Assembly (NCBI GenBank): GCA_029204225.1
Contig: CM055102.1
Location: forward strand, 35,026,585 to 35,090,584
Length of the DNA stretch: 64,000 nt
Reading direction: 5' to 3'
DNA from: Diphasiastrum complanatum
Taxonomy: Eukaryota > Streptophyta > Lycopodiopsida > Lycopodiales > Lycopodiaceae
Shown here: positions 11,076 through 22,644 of the stretch, in pieces
Layout of the letters: every line of letters begins with the position of its first letter
Position numbering within the stretch: the stretch's first letter is position 1
Program-made: the position numbers and the translations under genes
The notes under the pieces: generated by a model
What the model was told of the DNA's origin: nothing
Databases searched by the model: none
What the model saw: only the letters and a program-made list of their open reading frames with translations

Positions 11076-12653
11076 CAAGGACTTTCACAAAACTTGCATT
11101 TGGAACAAGTCTGCAGATTTACATTATTTTTGAACGAATTTTAGAAATACACTGTGTCACAGTTCGTATTTTTTGCACTTTTCAAAAAATGTGACACTTA
11201 CCTTCGACTTCTTCCGTTCGATTATTTTTGAAGAAGTCAACTTGTTCACAGTTCAACAATTTAACTATTTTCAACACCTTCGTCCCTTTTTTGTATTTTC
11301 CCGAAAAATGGGAAGAGAGAAAAAATTTCAAAAGATCCTCTATTTTTAAGAGTTAAACTGTTAAAGACACCTTCGCCAACTTTTAAGAACACCTTCAACT
11401 TGTTTTAAAGGGCACCTTCGACTTTCCTAAAAAGAGCGAGAGAGTTGAACTGATAAATAGATCTTCGTCTTTTTAAGATCACCTTCAACTTTCTAAGGGC
11501 ACCTTAAAATTTTGTTTAAAGACACCTTCGACTTTTTCGCAGAAATCTCGAAAGAATAGAAAAATGCCGAAGGTTATCTATTTTATGAATGAGGAACGTT
11601 CCAGCCACTTCCCATAATTTGTGAAGTGAGAGAGAACCACTTCACGTAAAATACGAAGTGAGAGATTTTGCGACGTCCTCGTCCACGTCAACGATCTTGA
11701 TTTGTTGACCGTATATATATCATGTACAGTTGTCACAAAAGCCATATACTCCCAAGTACAATGGCTTTCTTGGTTAGGTGACAAACATTAAATGTAATTA
11801 ATACAAGGATGAAATCTATAAATAGATAATCCAAGCACAGATTATTGGTTGCTTCGTCCATGAAACGTATTATTTGAGTCTCCTAGTTACACCGTGAATT
11901 TCTGGTTGTAATTGCTATTTGTATTGTGCTTCAGTGTAATATAGCAGTAGCAGCTTTTCTATCTTTGTATAACATAGATAAATGCTTGTTGTGATTGAAT
12001 GCACTTTATCGTTGTTTGATCGCGCTTGTTTACTCACTCTGATTAGAACACGGACGTCTACGACTACTCAGTTTTCGATCAGACGATGGCTATTTTTGAC
12101 GCCTGAGGAACTCGCGATATCATATTGCTCTTTTAGAACCAAATTTCTCTTTGAATCTGATTTTCAGTAATACCACACAAACCATTTCTAATCTCTTCGG
12201 TGGATTGTACTTTTATTTTTGAGAGTATGAATTAACTTTTAAGATCCCGTTTGACAATTATAACACTTAAAGCTGTGATTACATTTAACATAAGCTATCC
12301 ATTAGACTGGTTTTGCATCTAGCACCTGATTAGAACGGGAGAGTCATTCCGCTATATTTCTGCTCTTTTCTCTGTTTGTGTTCTTCCATCTCCCTTGCCC
12401 CATCAGCTATCTCTTTCAGCTAAGAGTGAAGTACAATACACCACACTCGTCGAGCTGCCAGTTGGCAGTGCAAATTGTTTTTCTTCGTTTCATGTCCACC
12501 TCTAGTGTGTTTCGTCACTTGGTCATTGGGTCGAATCTCAAATATATTCCTTTTGGTCTTTGGGGGTATGTTTGCCCTTCACTTCGTTTCACTTCGTTTC
12601 ACTTCGTTTCACTTTTTCACCTTCGCAACAAAGTTGTAGGAGTTCACAATTTC
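11076..12653. other. LTR-like debris, no gene seen
   Basis: No coding sequence recognised. Between 11190 and 11580 the words ACCTTCG and ACCTTCA occur about eight times. A TATA-like TATAAATAGATAA is at about 11818. A tandem CACTTCGTTT (three copies) sits near 12578-12610. The right part, up to 12658, is probably the 3' LTR of the minus-strand copia whose tail follows, but its left end was not found. Confidence 0.4.
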
Positions 12654-12823
12654 TTACACTCCCTCTTGAACCTTGCAACTTTGTATATTTAACCCAATTG
12701 CTTTTATTTGTCTTGCGAAGAGTGGTTTGCCGAGCGGCTTCATGAGCAAATCTGCAATCATGTCTTCAGATTTTGTGTACTGAACCTTGAGCTCTCCTTT
12801 CGAGATCAAGTCTCGAATATGAT
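12654..12823 (-). pseudogene. Ty1-copia RNase H C-terminal tail
   Basis: The minus strand reads NNHIRDLISKGELKVQYT, then SEDMIADLLMKPLGKPLF, and ends near KVQEGV and a stop. This is the standard end of copia polyproteins. A purine tract (GAGGGAGTG) and a TG-starting LTR follow. The upstream part of the protein is cut off exactly where the gypsy LTR starts at 12824, so the gypsy element inserted into this copia. Confidence 0.8.
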
Positions 12824-13585
12824 TGTTGGAGGGTTTGTAGATCCCAAGGCAACCCTAACCCTAGTTAATAAGTGAGAGGGATTTGGCACCCTGCGTGTGT
12901 AAGTCCAACCCAATGATCACATAGTTATTTGATTGGTCAGTTAAAAGTTAATAAAAGGACTTTAGGCCTTTTTGCGGGACTTTAAATGTCGCAGGGCCTA
13001 AATGTCAAGTTAGTGAATAAAGTTGGGTTTCCCTCCAATTTTGATGGTTCTCACACTTTTTTAAATTTGAATAAAAAGAGAGGCAAGACTGGACCAATAG
13101 GATTCAGAGGCTAGGGTCCTTCTCTCTGCTATAAAAAGGGACCAACTCGAGCTGCTCCTGGTGTTCATTTTCTCATTTCAATAAAGCAGATTGGTTCTCT
13201 TTAGAAATGGATTGATGAATGTCCTTGATCTTCCTCTCTTTTCCTCCATTTCTCATGCTTTTTTTGGATTTTGCTAATTGTTGGATTTGATCATTATTGG
13301 GATTGCTATTTTTTATGCTTTTTGTGAGAGAGAAATGGAGAGAAAGAAAGAGTAAGTTTCTATCATTGTTGTGGATTTAGGGTTAATGGAAGTAGGGTTA
13401 ATGAATGTAGTGTTAATGCTTAGTGTTAATGGACGTTAGTGTTAGGTCCTCCATTCATGTTGAAATCTGAACTATACTATCGCTCTCATGGGAACGAACC
13501 TACGCGTGACAACTAACTTCATCTCCTTGATGCTAGATTGATTAGATCTTGGGTTGAGGATAGGCAAGAAAAGAGACCCACTACA
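12824..13585 (+). repeat. Ty3-gypsy 5' LTR (762 bp)
   Basis: Starts TGTTGGAGGG and ends CTACA, four bases before a gypsy primer-binding site. Inside are a promoter-like TATAAAAAG at 13130-13138 and a poly(A)-signal-like AATAAA at 13180-13185, in the order expected for an LTR. Degenerate TTAATG words cluster at 13380-13450. The 3' part is repeated in inverse orientation at 10857. Confidence 0.8.
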
Positions 13586-13589
13586 ATTG

Positions 13590-13607
13590 TGGCGCCGTTG
13601 TCGGGGA
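13590..13607 (+). other. Gypsy primer-binding site
   Basis: TGGCGCCGTTGTCGGGGA is the site typical of plant Ty3-gypsy (Tat/Athila-type) elements and differs from the usual tRNA-Asp form by one base. It directly follows the 5' LTR and confirms the orientation. Confidence 0.9.
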
Positions 13608-14537
13608 GCTATGCCAATTTTTTAGTTTGTAGCATATTTGGTTGATGGTTAGCTTGCATTAGGCATCTTGTCGTGGCATGAATAGTGTTAGATCTGCATT
13701 TTACGGTTAGTTTGGGATTGATTTTGCTTTATTTGAGTGGGTTTGCTTGTTTGAAATCTAATCCGATTGTTAAATAGGGAAACCTATTCAGATCACCAAT
13801 CTTAAGATCCATTTGGATCTGAGATATTAGAGAAAATAACAAAAATCGGTCAAATCTGTCAGATTTGGTCAAAAAGAGACAAAAAGCGTCATCAGAGTTT
13901 AGAACTTTTTACCCTCTTTCAGGACACCTTTGCCAAGTTGCAGACACCTTTGGTTTTGTTTACAGAACCACCAGTATTACTCTTGATCCTTCACCATCAC
14001 CTTCGCTGAGTTTCCAGAATATTCTATTTATAGAAAAAAATACTATTTTTGAGTTCGACAAAGATTCTTCTTGATCAGATCATAGAAAATCTTGAATTTT
14101 ACCCTCGCCAGACAACATAAACTGTATTTCCTTATGTCAGAAACCTTCGTCTGGATTTTCATAGTTTTATATGTGTCAGATCTTTCACCAGAGATGTTGG
14201 CGAAGGTTATTTTTCAAGATATTGTCAAAAAAGTTGTTCAGAGAGTTGTTCCCCCCCTCCAAAATAGCATTGTTTAACCTTCGTCGAGCCAACCTTCGCT
14301 AGTATTTTTAGTTTCTGATTTTTCAGATCAAGTCTCTGTCAAAATTTGGATCAAATCTGATATATTCTGAATTGGATTCTGAGAGATTTATCATGATTGA
14401 TCAAATTTTGGAAATTTTTTTATCATATAGAGTCAGATTCTTGAAAAAGAGAATAGATCTAGCAGATTTGATCTGAGATAGTTTTTTAGAAAAATCTAGA
14501 TCCAATCTCATTGTCCGCTTGATCCAAATTTGTAAAG
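13608..14537 (+). other. Untranslated leader of the gypsy element
   Basis: No ORF of note. From 13900 to 14310 the words ACCTTCG and ACCTTTG recur about seven times within T-rich sequence. The first gag ATG is at 14538. Confidence 0.5.
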
Positions 14538-15585
14538 ATGGCTGTCCCTGGAGGTGCTCCACAGGAGGTCAATCCAATTATTGTTGGAAGAGCACCCCGA
14601 TGGATCTACCCAAGTATAATGGATTAACAGATCCAGTTAGATTTCTTCAGATCTATGCTAAATCCTGTGAGGTCTATGGTGAGATTTATTCTCAAGATAA
14701 ACTTAAGCTGTTTCCTATGGCCTTAATAGGCACAGCACAAGATTGGTACTATAACCAAGATGAAATGGAACGTACAGATTGGGAGGTTGTTAAACGAGCC
14801 CTTATCACACGGTTCAAACCGCAGAAGTTTATGGAAGACTCTTTTCTACTTTTAGGTAAAGTTAAAATTGGGAAAGCGGGAAATGGTTCGAGATTACATC
14901 GAAAGGGTGAAATGTCTCAGATCTGAATGCGAACCTGAGCTGATTAATGAAAATGCCATGATTATGTGGTTTTTGTCAGGTCTACCTAAACAAATCAGAC
15001 GTGAGCTAAAACGCCATAATGAGAATGCACTTTTGCAAAATGGTATGGATGATGCAATTCGGGAGGAGGATGAAGATTAAGATGATGAGCCGAATGTCAG
15101 TATGTTGTCTTATACAGCAGGGCAGACTACTACGACATCCACCTCTATTGCATCAACGAATGCCAATGCTACTGTAGAAATGATGCTCAATGAGTTCGAG
15201 AAACTTGGGAAGACCCAGCAGAAACATATGGAAAAGTTGCAGTTGCAATTTGATGAGAAGATCAAAGCATTGCAAAATTTCCACGGAGAAGCAAACAAGG
15301 AACCTGAGAAGGTTGCAAAGACTTTTTCTACCAAGAAAAATATCTGGAGTTCTATTTGTAGAGGAAATCACACAGTGAGCGAGTGTCCTCAATTGAAAAA
15401 ACGAATGGAAATCAGTGTTTGCCATCTGTGTAATTCACCTGACCATGAGACTGCTTTTTGCAACTTCAACCCTCGGATAATTCAACAAACGGTATGCCCA
15501 GATGGGATATCGAGAACCACAGTATGGAGGAAATCCAGCAGCAAGACTATGACAATCTACTCTTGGATACCCGAAACGTTTAGCT
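14538..15585 (+). pseudogene. Ty3-gypsy gag, decayed
   Basis: The ATG at 14538 opens MAVPGGAPQEVNP. A one-base slip in a CCCC run then moves the frame to MDLPKYNGLTDPVRFLQIYA. This is the Retrotrans_gag domain, with the AQDWYYN and RFKPQKFMEDSFLL blocks. After a short frame break at about 14870 it continues through MIMWFLSGLPKQIRREL, an in-frame TAA at 15078-15080, and a coiled segment (15180-15330). Zinc-knuckle-like cysteine clusters follow (CHLCNSPDHETAFC, about 15421). Gag would form the virus-like particle. Confidence 0.8.
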
Positions 15586-17217
15586 TTGCCAGCCCCACCA
15601 AAACACTCCGCTCCTCTTGCCAATTTGATGGAACCAGAACCTTACGGAAGTGTTGAGCAATGGAGCTATGGTAATGATCAGGAAGGTGGATCTTCAGAAC
15701 AGTATGCCATTTATGCTGCCGCTCAACAACAAGCCTCAAGAAGTTGGACCAGAGCACCACTTGGATGCTTTGCATGTGGAGAAAGTTATAGAGTTGCAAA
15801 ATGTCCAAATAAAGAAAAAATTGTACCATTTTGTCGTGACTGTGGTTATGGGCATTGCTATAAAGACTGTCCAGCAAGACCGAAGCCACCACCAACTAGA
15901 ACACCTGTAAATTTGATAACAATCAAGCAAAAACCAGTAGCTCAGAATAAACCACGTGCACCCTTGAAGGTGGTCACCAGAGCACAGAAGCAAAAAGAAC
16001 CAATAGTGGATCCAGTACCTGCTGATTCTATACCATTGAACGATACAACAACAGCATCGAGAATCTATCCAAATCATAATGCAAAAAAATGAAGATATCA
16101 GGATATGAGACAATGGATTAAACATCTGCAAGAAGAAGAGGAACTTGAAGCTGCTAAAGTAACAGCTGAAGTTCGGTCTTCACCATTGCAGCCTCCAAGA
16201 AATTTACGTACGGATATGAATGATCAATTACATCATCATGAAGAACCCTTCAAGATGACTGAACCGGAAGCACCGCATACAGAACTACTCATGAACATTT
16301 TGTCTAGCAAGATCAATATTTCATTGGGAGAGTTCCTAAAGTTGGTGCCAAAAGCAAAAGAAGTCTTAGCTCAAGAAGAACCAGAAGTCCATCAGGAGCC
16401 ACTTTTTTGTGCTGGATTTGAAGAATCTAATGATGTACTCCATGTTGGAGCCGCTTGGAAAAGTGAACAAAAGAATATCACTCTGTCGATACAACATAGA
16501 CAATTTCCTAAAGAAGCAGTCGTGATAGATGGCGGTTCAGGAGTTAACCTGATTTCTACAAGGCTATGTGCAAAATGGGGCCTTACAAAGATCAAACCTA
16601 TTACTTTTGCTATTAAGCTAGCTGATCAAACGACAGTTCGTCCACGAGGAATGGTGGAAGATATACCTGTCAGGATTGCAGGAGTACAGTTCATCATTAC
16701 TTTCGTCGTGATGGACTTACCAGAAGCGCCAAATGTCTACCGAGTTCTATTAGGACGTCCATGGTTACGAGTTGCGCAAGTAATTCATAACTAGGACACC
16801 GAAAAAATCACTTTTGAAAATCGTGAACGTGCAGTTAAAGTTGATCCTACAACTTGGATTATCAAACCAGTGGTTCAAAAAGAGGATGACAATTCGTCAA
16901 CAACGGATCACACTTGTGATTGACCAGAGAAAAAATTGGGAGTTCATTACGATTCTCAAACGGAACTTGTCAATTGGAATGAAGCTCTTGCAACAATTGA
17001 CTCTACAGCAGGATATATGTGTCAACAAGATATTCAATCAGAGTTGAGCGAGATTTTCTTATTGGATCGAACTTTGGATACAGCAATCACGTTTCCACTA
17101 AATGTGCTGAATGTAGTCTGGATATCAATAGAACCTATACCAGATCCAATCGAGAATGATCTCATACCAGTGGGCCATGCCTTGACTTATGATGGCAATG
17201 CAGAACTTACGGATTAA
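15586..17217 (+). pseudogene. Ty3-gypsy gag end, linker and protease, decayed
   Basis: A single frame runs from 15586 to 17217, interrupted by TGA (16090), TAG (16792, from TGG) and TGA (16918). It holds two cysteine clusters (CFACGESYRVAKC and CRDCGYGHCYKDC), a glutamine- and glutamate-rich linker, and a retroviral-type protease near 16520. The active site there reads VIDGGSGVNLIS instead of the usual D-S/T-G. It ends with the conserved LLGRPWL block. The protease would cut the polyprotein. Confidence 0.8.
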
Positions 17218-17303
17218 CAGATTTTAAATCATATGGATCCGACCAGATTTGGAGTGCGTAATGTTCCTGATGAACCAACAATCAAACCACCCAAAGCAGT
17301 ATA

Positions 17304-18313
17304 TTGAAGGGAGACATGATCACAGGTTCGATGACGAAAAAACAAGCTAAGCAACATTATAATACGGTCCTGAAATGGGAAAATCTCCCTCGAAAGATTG
17401 ATTCAAAGGTACTGCTATTGGATAAAGGCAAAGGAAAAGTCAAGAATGATTCTTCAAAACAGACCTCCAGCAAGACATCATCATCTAGGAAGTCTTCACA
17501 TGTGAAGAAAGAATTATCATCTCAAAAGTCGTCACCTCCACGATCAATTCCTGCTAAGAAGGCTAAACGAAGATCCAAGACAAGTCCTTTCAAAAAAGAA
17601 CAAGCAAATGTAGTCCAGCATGATATGCCAGAGCATTTTAAACGTTATACACTGGATGATGTGGTTATTATGTTACCTAAAGCACATCGTGAACCTGAAG
17701 AACACATACCAGAATCTAAAGAGGTTTACGATGGCCCAGCTAGGACGCAACCAATGAATCTTGCCGAACCAGGAGAACCGGAAAAGATTGTACAAGTGGG
17801 ATCACAACTTACTCTTGAACAATATCAAGCACTCCGCTTGTTACTTATTAAGTATCAAGATTGCTTTGCATGGACTTATCAAGATTTGAAGGGTATTCCG
17901 ACATCAGTGATTGAACATACCATACCTTTAGTACCTGATGCAGTTCCAAAGGTTACAAAGTTCTATCGCTGTAATCCTAATGTGGCAGATCTGATAAAGA
18001 AAGAACTTCAAAGATTGCTTGACGTCGATTTCATTTATGAGATCAAGCACACTGAATGGATTTCACCGATTGTCATTGTTCTTAAGAAAAATGAAAAATT
18101 GAGGATTTGTGTGAATCTCAAAGTATTGGATAAAGTGACGCAGAAGGATCACTTTCCGTTGTCTTTTATTAAAAGCATTTTGGATCGCCTTGCTGGAGCG
18201 GAAGCTTATAGTTTCCTAGATGGATTTAGTGGTTACAACCAGGTTAAAATTGCACCTGCCGATCGCCACAAAATTGCTTTTGCAACAGAATGAGGCACCT
18301 ATGCTTACAAAGT
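17304..18313 (+). pseudogene. Ty3-gypsy linker and reverse transcriptase N-terminal half, truncated
   Basis: A long open frame reaches TGA at 18291-18293 (FATE-stop-GTYAYK, where Trp is expected). A Ser/Lys-rich linker comes first. RT starts near 17940: FYRCNPNVADLIKKEL, WISPIVIVLKKN, LRICVNLKVLDKVT and YSFLDGFSGYNQVKIAP, whose Asp is catalytic. Homology stops at about 18313, before the YxDD box, so RT, RNase H and integrase are missing. Another repeat probably replaced the 3' half. Confidence 0.85.
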
Positions 18314-18960
18314 AAAAACACAAGACAAATAGAGGGAAAACACTAGAATTGCTCCAAAACCAAGATTTAGCTTCCATGTCAATTATGGCCAAATGAGCCA
18401 CCATATATACACAAGAGCTGATGCTTACTCAGCTGACTTGGCACGTGTGAGAGTGCCTACTCATCAAAGGATCCACCAATAATCATCAATATGGCACATG
18501 GACCAAGTTTCCTAGCTTATAGCCACCTCCCTTGATTTTAGGCAATTTTGCTAATTTATAGGGACTTGCACAAATATCTACTACAAGTTGGATCTCACCT
18601 ACTAATGATGTTTTGACACATGTGAGCAATCCTTGGCACGTGTGAGATCACTCCTATCCATGTGAAATAGCTTTTCCTACCAATTAAATGATGCCAAGTG
18701 GCATATAGCTAGAAAACTAGATTTTGGCCATTTTAGCCACTAGATCGTAAATGAAATGGTATGTACAACCTATATGACTCACCTAATGGTAAATGCATTT
18801 AATTCACACGTGGGAACAGGCTCCACACATGTGTAAACATAATATGTACATGATTTTGGCCTAGATCAAGCATGATTTTGACATTTTCACAAAATCTACC
18901 TAAAACTACTCCAAAAAGCAAAAAATAGCTAAAATGCAGCTATACTAGTTAGTGGAAACC
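18314..18960. other. LTR-like or internal repeat DNA, no gene seen
   Basis: No coding sequence. CACATGTG and CACGTGTGAGA words recur (18440, 18620, 18800). The stretch begins abruptly where the gypsy RT breaks off, so it belongs to a different insertion. Confidence 0.4.
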
Positions 18961-18978
18961 AATCTCTGACATCGACGC

Positions 18979-19803
18979 CATTGTAGGGTCGAAGATCTCG
19001 CGTCGTAGTAGCTGCTCCCGCCTGTCAACAAGGGTTAGAACACTGGATAGGTGCCTAACTATGAATAGATGCTACTTTTAGATAGTTCTCTACTTTTTCT
19101 CTAACTCTATCACAACTAACACTACACACCCCTAACTCTACTCTACTAAACTAATCATTCATCATGATTTTGTGTGAAAGAGAAGAGAAGAATAGAAGAG
19201 ATAGAGAGGAGAAGAGAGAAAGAGAGAGATAGAGTGGAGAGGGAGGTTAGCTCAAAAGCTCAAGATGCATGCTAATGGAGAAACCATAACTATTAAAAGA
19301 ACAACATAGAAATGGAAACAATTAGGAGCACACAACAAAAGCATTAGCATGAGTGCTTAGCAAATCAGGATGCTTGGCTCTCCAATTTGGTAGAGTTTCC
19401 TCCTTCTCATTAAGCATGCAAAATAGAGTACGTGAGGTGTCTTTTTATAAATGGGAAAGGCCCTTGCCCCAAAATACTATTGGCTAATATGTACACTAAT
19501 CCTATCCATTCATCTTGGACCCAACTTGATCCAAAGGTCTTAAAAAAGTACATTGGATTTCACATGATTCATGTGAGTCTCCATTTGGACCCAACTCTAA
19601 AATAATAGACCTTTAAGTTTAAAATGACTTTGGACCTCAAGTTTTATTTTAATTACAAAGGGGCCCAGGTCTGTTATTCTATTTACAATTCAACTTGCGT
19701 GCTCATTGGATCATGGGCTTATACGCGTAGGATGCCATGCCCTCGCAACATATTTTATTAGCCAGTATTATTTATTTACAATATGTCGGGAATACCCCCA
19801 ACA
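18979..19803 (-). repeat. Probable LTR, minus orientation (about 825 bp)
   Basis: On the plus strand it starts TGTAGGG and ends CCCCCAACA. The right side abuts a minus-strand copia tail through a G-rich purine tract, making it that element's 3' LTR. To the left, the reverse complement of 18961-18978 reads TGGCGTCGATGTCAGAG, close to a decayed gypsy primer-binding site. A TATA-like TTTTATAAATGG is at about 19442 and GA-rich low-complexity DNA lies at 19190-19250. The boundaries are inferred from the ends only. Confidence 0.45.
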
Positions 19804-19950
19804 TGAAACTATGATACATTGATAAATTACTCCAAGTAATGATCTTAGCTTAATAAAAGAATCCTTAGGCAAGGATTTAGTAAGCAAATCAGCTAAGCAA
19901 TGCAATGAAGACACATGTTGGAGTTTGATTTCTTTGGCTTGCACCTTCAC
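19804..19950 (-). pseudogene. Ty1-copia RNase H C-terminal tail
   Basis: The minus strand reads KEIKLQHVSSLHCLADLLTK, then SLPKDSFIKLRSLLGV, the usual copia polyprotein end. It is followed leftwards by a purine tract and the LTR. Nothing upstream of it is preserved. Confidence 0.8.
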
Positions 19951-21259
19951 CCTCAGAAGCCCAAAGTTACAAACTCATGTTTCAAATAAGGGATCTAACT
20001 TGGTCAAAGTTGGACTCACATGATACATGTGACTTACTTTGTGCTTTCTTAGAACCGATCATTGAAGATTGGTCTAAAGATGATGTAGTTGAACCATTTG
20101 ATGGTCAAGATGAAGTAGAGTCTAATGATGGTGATTATCGGAGATGATGTCACTATGGTGCGGAACAACATTTTGATCATAATGAAGATGATAACGTGGA
20201 TCATGAGGCCTATGACGATGCCTATGAGAGTGAAAAAATTGACAAAAATGGAGAATGTTCTCTCTATGCCACTGTAGGTATGATTAATCTTTCTTTCATG
20301 GGTACATCATTTTCTGATGCAAATGATTTTGAGGGAAGGAATATGATTTTGGCAAGTGGAGCAATAGTTCTCATCCCTTGTGCCAATTTTGTGAGAAGTT
20401 TTACGACATCAACAAACTCAACAACAATGGGTGAACATTCTTGGAAGATCAAGCAATATTGTAGACCCTACTATAAGTAAGGTGAACATTGGAACAAAAG
20501 AATTATTAAGTAAAATTTTGATTGCCATATAGGATAGTAATGAACAATGGAGACAAATACAGTAACAACTACAAGAATGGTTAGAATGAAAATGAGTAGT
20601 GGAGGAGCAAGCTCAATACCCGAGGACTCCAAGAAGGAGTATCAAGATGGAGCCATCAAGGCTCAATCATATGGATCAAGCAAGGCAAGTTGTCTTTGGC
20701 AACATTATGTATGCACTTAATAGTTTAATTAATGTATCTTCAAGTGCACAAAATGCCTTGGAATCCAGGGCTTAATGTATAGTTTTTGAAGTATGCTACA
20801 TGTATATAGACACATTTGTGGAACATCTTGTAAGGGATCCTTTAAGAGGTGGTGGAAGATCCTTCATGGACATCATTCTCTATTAGAGTCTCAAGTTCCT
20901 TGTTTGTAGCAGGATTTTTTAGACACTTCTTAAAGGATTCATTCATCTAGCAAGAGAGTTGTAAATAGATCAAGCTAAATTTGAGGAGTGTGCAGAATTG
21001 CCAAAAATTGGCAAATCTAGCTTGATCAAAAACCATGTAGTATAATGTAAATTTTGCACATAAGTGGATTTCACACATTTGAGGCTAAGATGCCACGTGG
21101 AAATCCACTCCTAATGTAGGTTAGGTCAAGTCCATAGGGTTGGTCATGTCATTTTGGTAGTGATTCCTAGTTTATCGGACCTAAATCCTAGATTTAAGGT
21201 GAAAATTGACCAATTAGCTATCTACCAAACATGACACTAGGAAATAGAATAGGGTTTTT
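19951..21259. other. Unresolved region with one acidic ORF (20196-20480, plus)
   Basis: The plus-strand frame through 20060-20480 is acidic at first (about 20060-20240) and then reads YATVGMINLSFMGTSFSDAN. I do not recognise it; it has one stop and could be retroelement-derived. The remainder has no gene. From about 21050 to 21260 the sequence is weakly similar to the flank of the inverted LTR at 33430-33520, so the outer LTR may begin here. Confidence 0.3.
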
Positions 21260-21384
21260 GTTATGGCTAGGACCTGGAATAGTCCTAATATGGTAGACCG
21301 GCTCTCCAGTACTCGAGATTATTGGTCATGTCATGATTTAATTCCATGTCAAGGCATGTTTGTGACTAATTATCTTGAGAGAAC
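21260..21384 (+). repeat. Outer LTR, left part, interrupted at 21384
   Basis: The stretch from CCAGTACTCGAG to TGACTAATTATCTTGAG matches the reverse complement of about 33330-33425. There the same sequence continues without a break into what is found here only after 25112. The LTR was therefore split by the element at 21385-25106. Confidence 0.85.
21380..21384. other. Target-site duplication, left copy
   Basis: AGAAC lies immediately before the TG of the left LTR and again immediately after the CA of the right LTR (25107-25111). Five bases is the normal duplication for plant LTR retrotransposons. Confidence 0.9.
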
Positions 21385-22629
21385 TGTTGTAAAGCTACCT
21401 TTACAAGCTTTACTTCTGGCGCCATCGGAGCCAGCTATGTCCCCGGCGCTAGCAGCGCCCCTGCTACTCCCGGCGCCAACGGCGCCGGCGCTGCTCCCGG
21501 CGCCACTGTGACCAGAATCCAGCCGGCGCCAAGTTTCTATGGCTGAAAATCTTTGATCGGTTCTAGCGGAGTCCAGAGAGCTCAGATCGATGTGCAAGCA
21601 TCTCACACGATCCAGGCATGATTAAAGGAAGCCTGGGGATCAATAAAATCTAGAGAGAGAAAATGACTTTCTAGAAAGAAAAAATCCTAGAGAGAGAAAA
21701 AACGTGCTTTACCAGCTTGGGTAGAGTGCTTGGTATGAGGGGGGGTGCCGAATCACACCAATACTATAGGGGAGTGCGGGTTGCGACTCAGGGCGAGCTC
21801 CAACCAAGTCTCAGCCTCCCTTGCTGGAATGTTGTCATGGCTCTCGCCTTGGCATGCTAGCGCCCCGGAGACTAGGGTCGGTCACACACTTGAAATGTAA
21901 CCTTCTCAGATTTATCAATAAAGTGGGATTTTTCTCAAACTGACTCTGATTACCTTCTGGGTTTCAGTGTTTGGTAAAAGCGCCAGTTGTAAGGCCGCTT
22001 CCAAATTTTTAAGTTGGCACATAATTGAGGGTCGTATCCCGGGAGGCCAGCATTATGCCGTCGGGACCATTCGGTTCGTGGGGCCAGTGGTATGCTGTCG
22101 GGACCATTTGGTCCAGGAACTGGTTGTTTCCATATCTGTCGCGGTTTGTGGTTCTGAGTGTTCCTTGCATGAACGTGAATGGGTTAAGCTCTTGGGGAAC
22201 GGGCTCTAACCTGTCGGCTGAGTTGGATGGCTTGCTTGGGTGGAAGGTACCTATTTCTGGCTATCCAGTCTGGCGTGGCGCCAGGTTGGCTTCCAGCGCT
22301 CGTGACGAAGCTTTCAGTTGGTTAAGTCTGATGTAAGTCAGACCGCTTGCTTGGAATGGATGTTACTCGTTTGTAATGAAGCTTCGAGTTAGTTAAGTTT
22401 GATGTATGTCGGGCGGCTTGCTTGGAGGGAAGTCACCCACATCGGGACCCCCGATCTGGCATGGCGCCAGGTTGGATCTCAATGTTGGTTTTCGGAACTT
22501 CAAGTTCGTTAAGTCTGATCGTTGTTGGCGAGTTGGCTGCTTGTATGTCAAGTGGGTTTGGATGGCAAGAGTTGAAGGCTGGGAAGCTGAGTCGTGGTTC
22601 CCGGCTCCCTTTGGGATGCATGCGCTACA
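21385..22629 (+). repeat. 5' LTR of the 3.7-kb element
   Basis: A GGCGCC-rich block occupies 21417-21530. A poly(A)-signal-like AATAAA lies near 21918. A degenerate tandem pair containing CCGTCGGGACCATT and CTGTCGGGACCATT lies at about 22045-22110. It is 38 bases longer than the right LTR, mostly because of extra GGCGCC-type sequence. Confidence 0.9.
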
Positions 22630-22631
22630 TG

Positions 22632-22644
22632 TGGTATCAGAGCC
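22632..22644 (+). other. Primer-binding site
   Basis: TGGTATCAGAGCC, the standard initiator tRNA-Met site, lies two bases after the CA end of the 5' LTR. Confidence 0.95.

Noticed and set aside
13370-13450. Telomere-like TTTAGGGTTAATG words
   Set aside because: Only one TTTAGGG is present. The rest is a degenerate TTAATG pattern inside the gypsy LTR.
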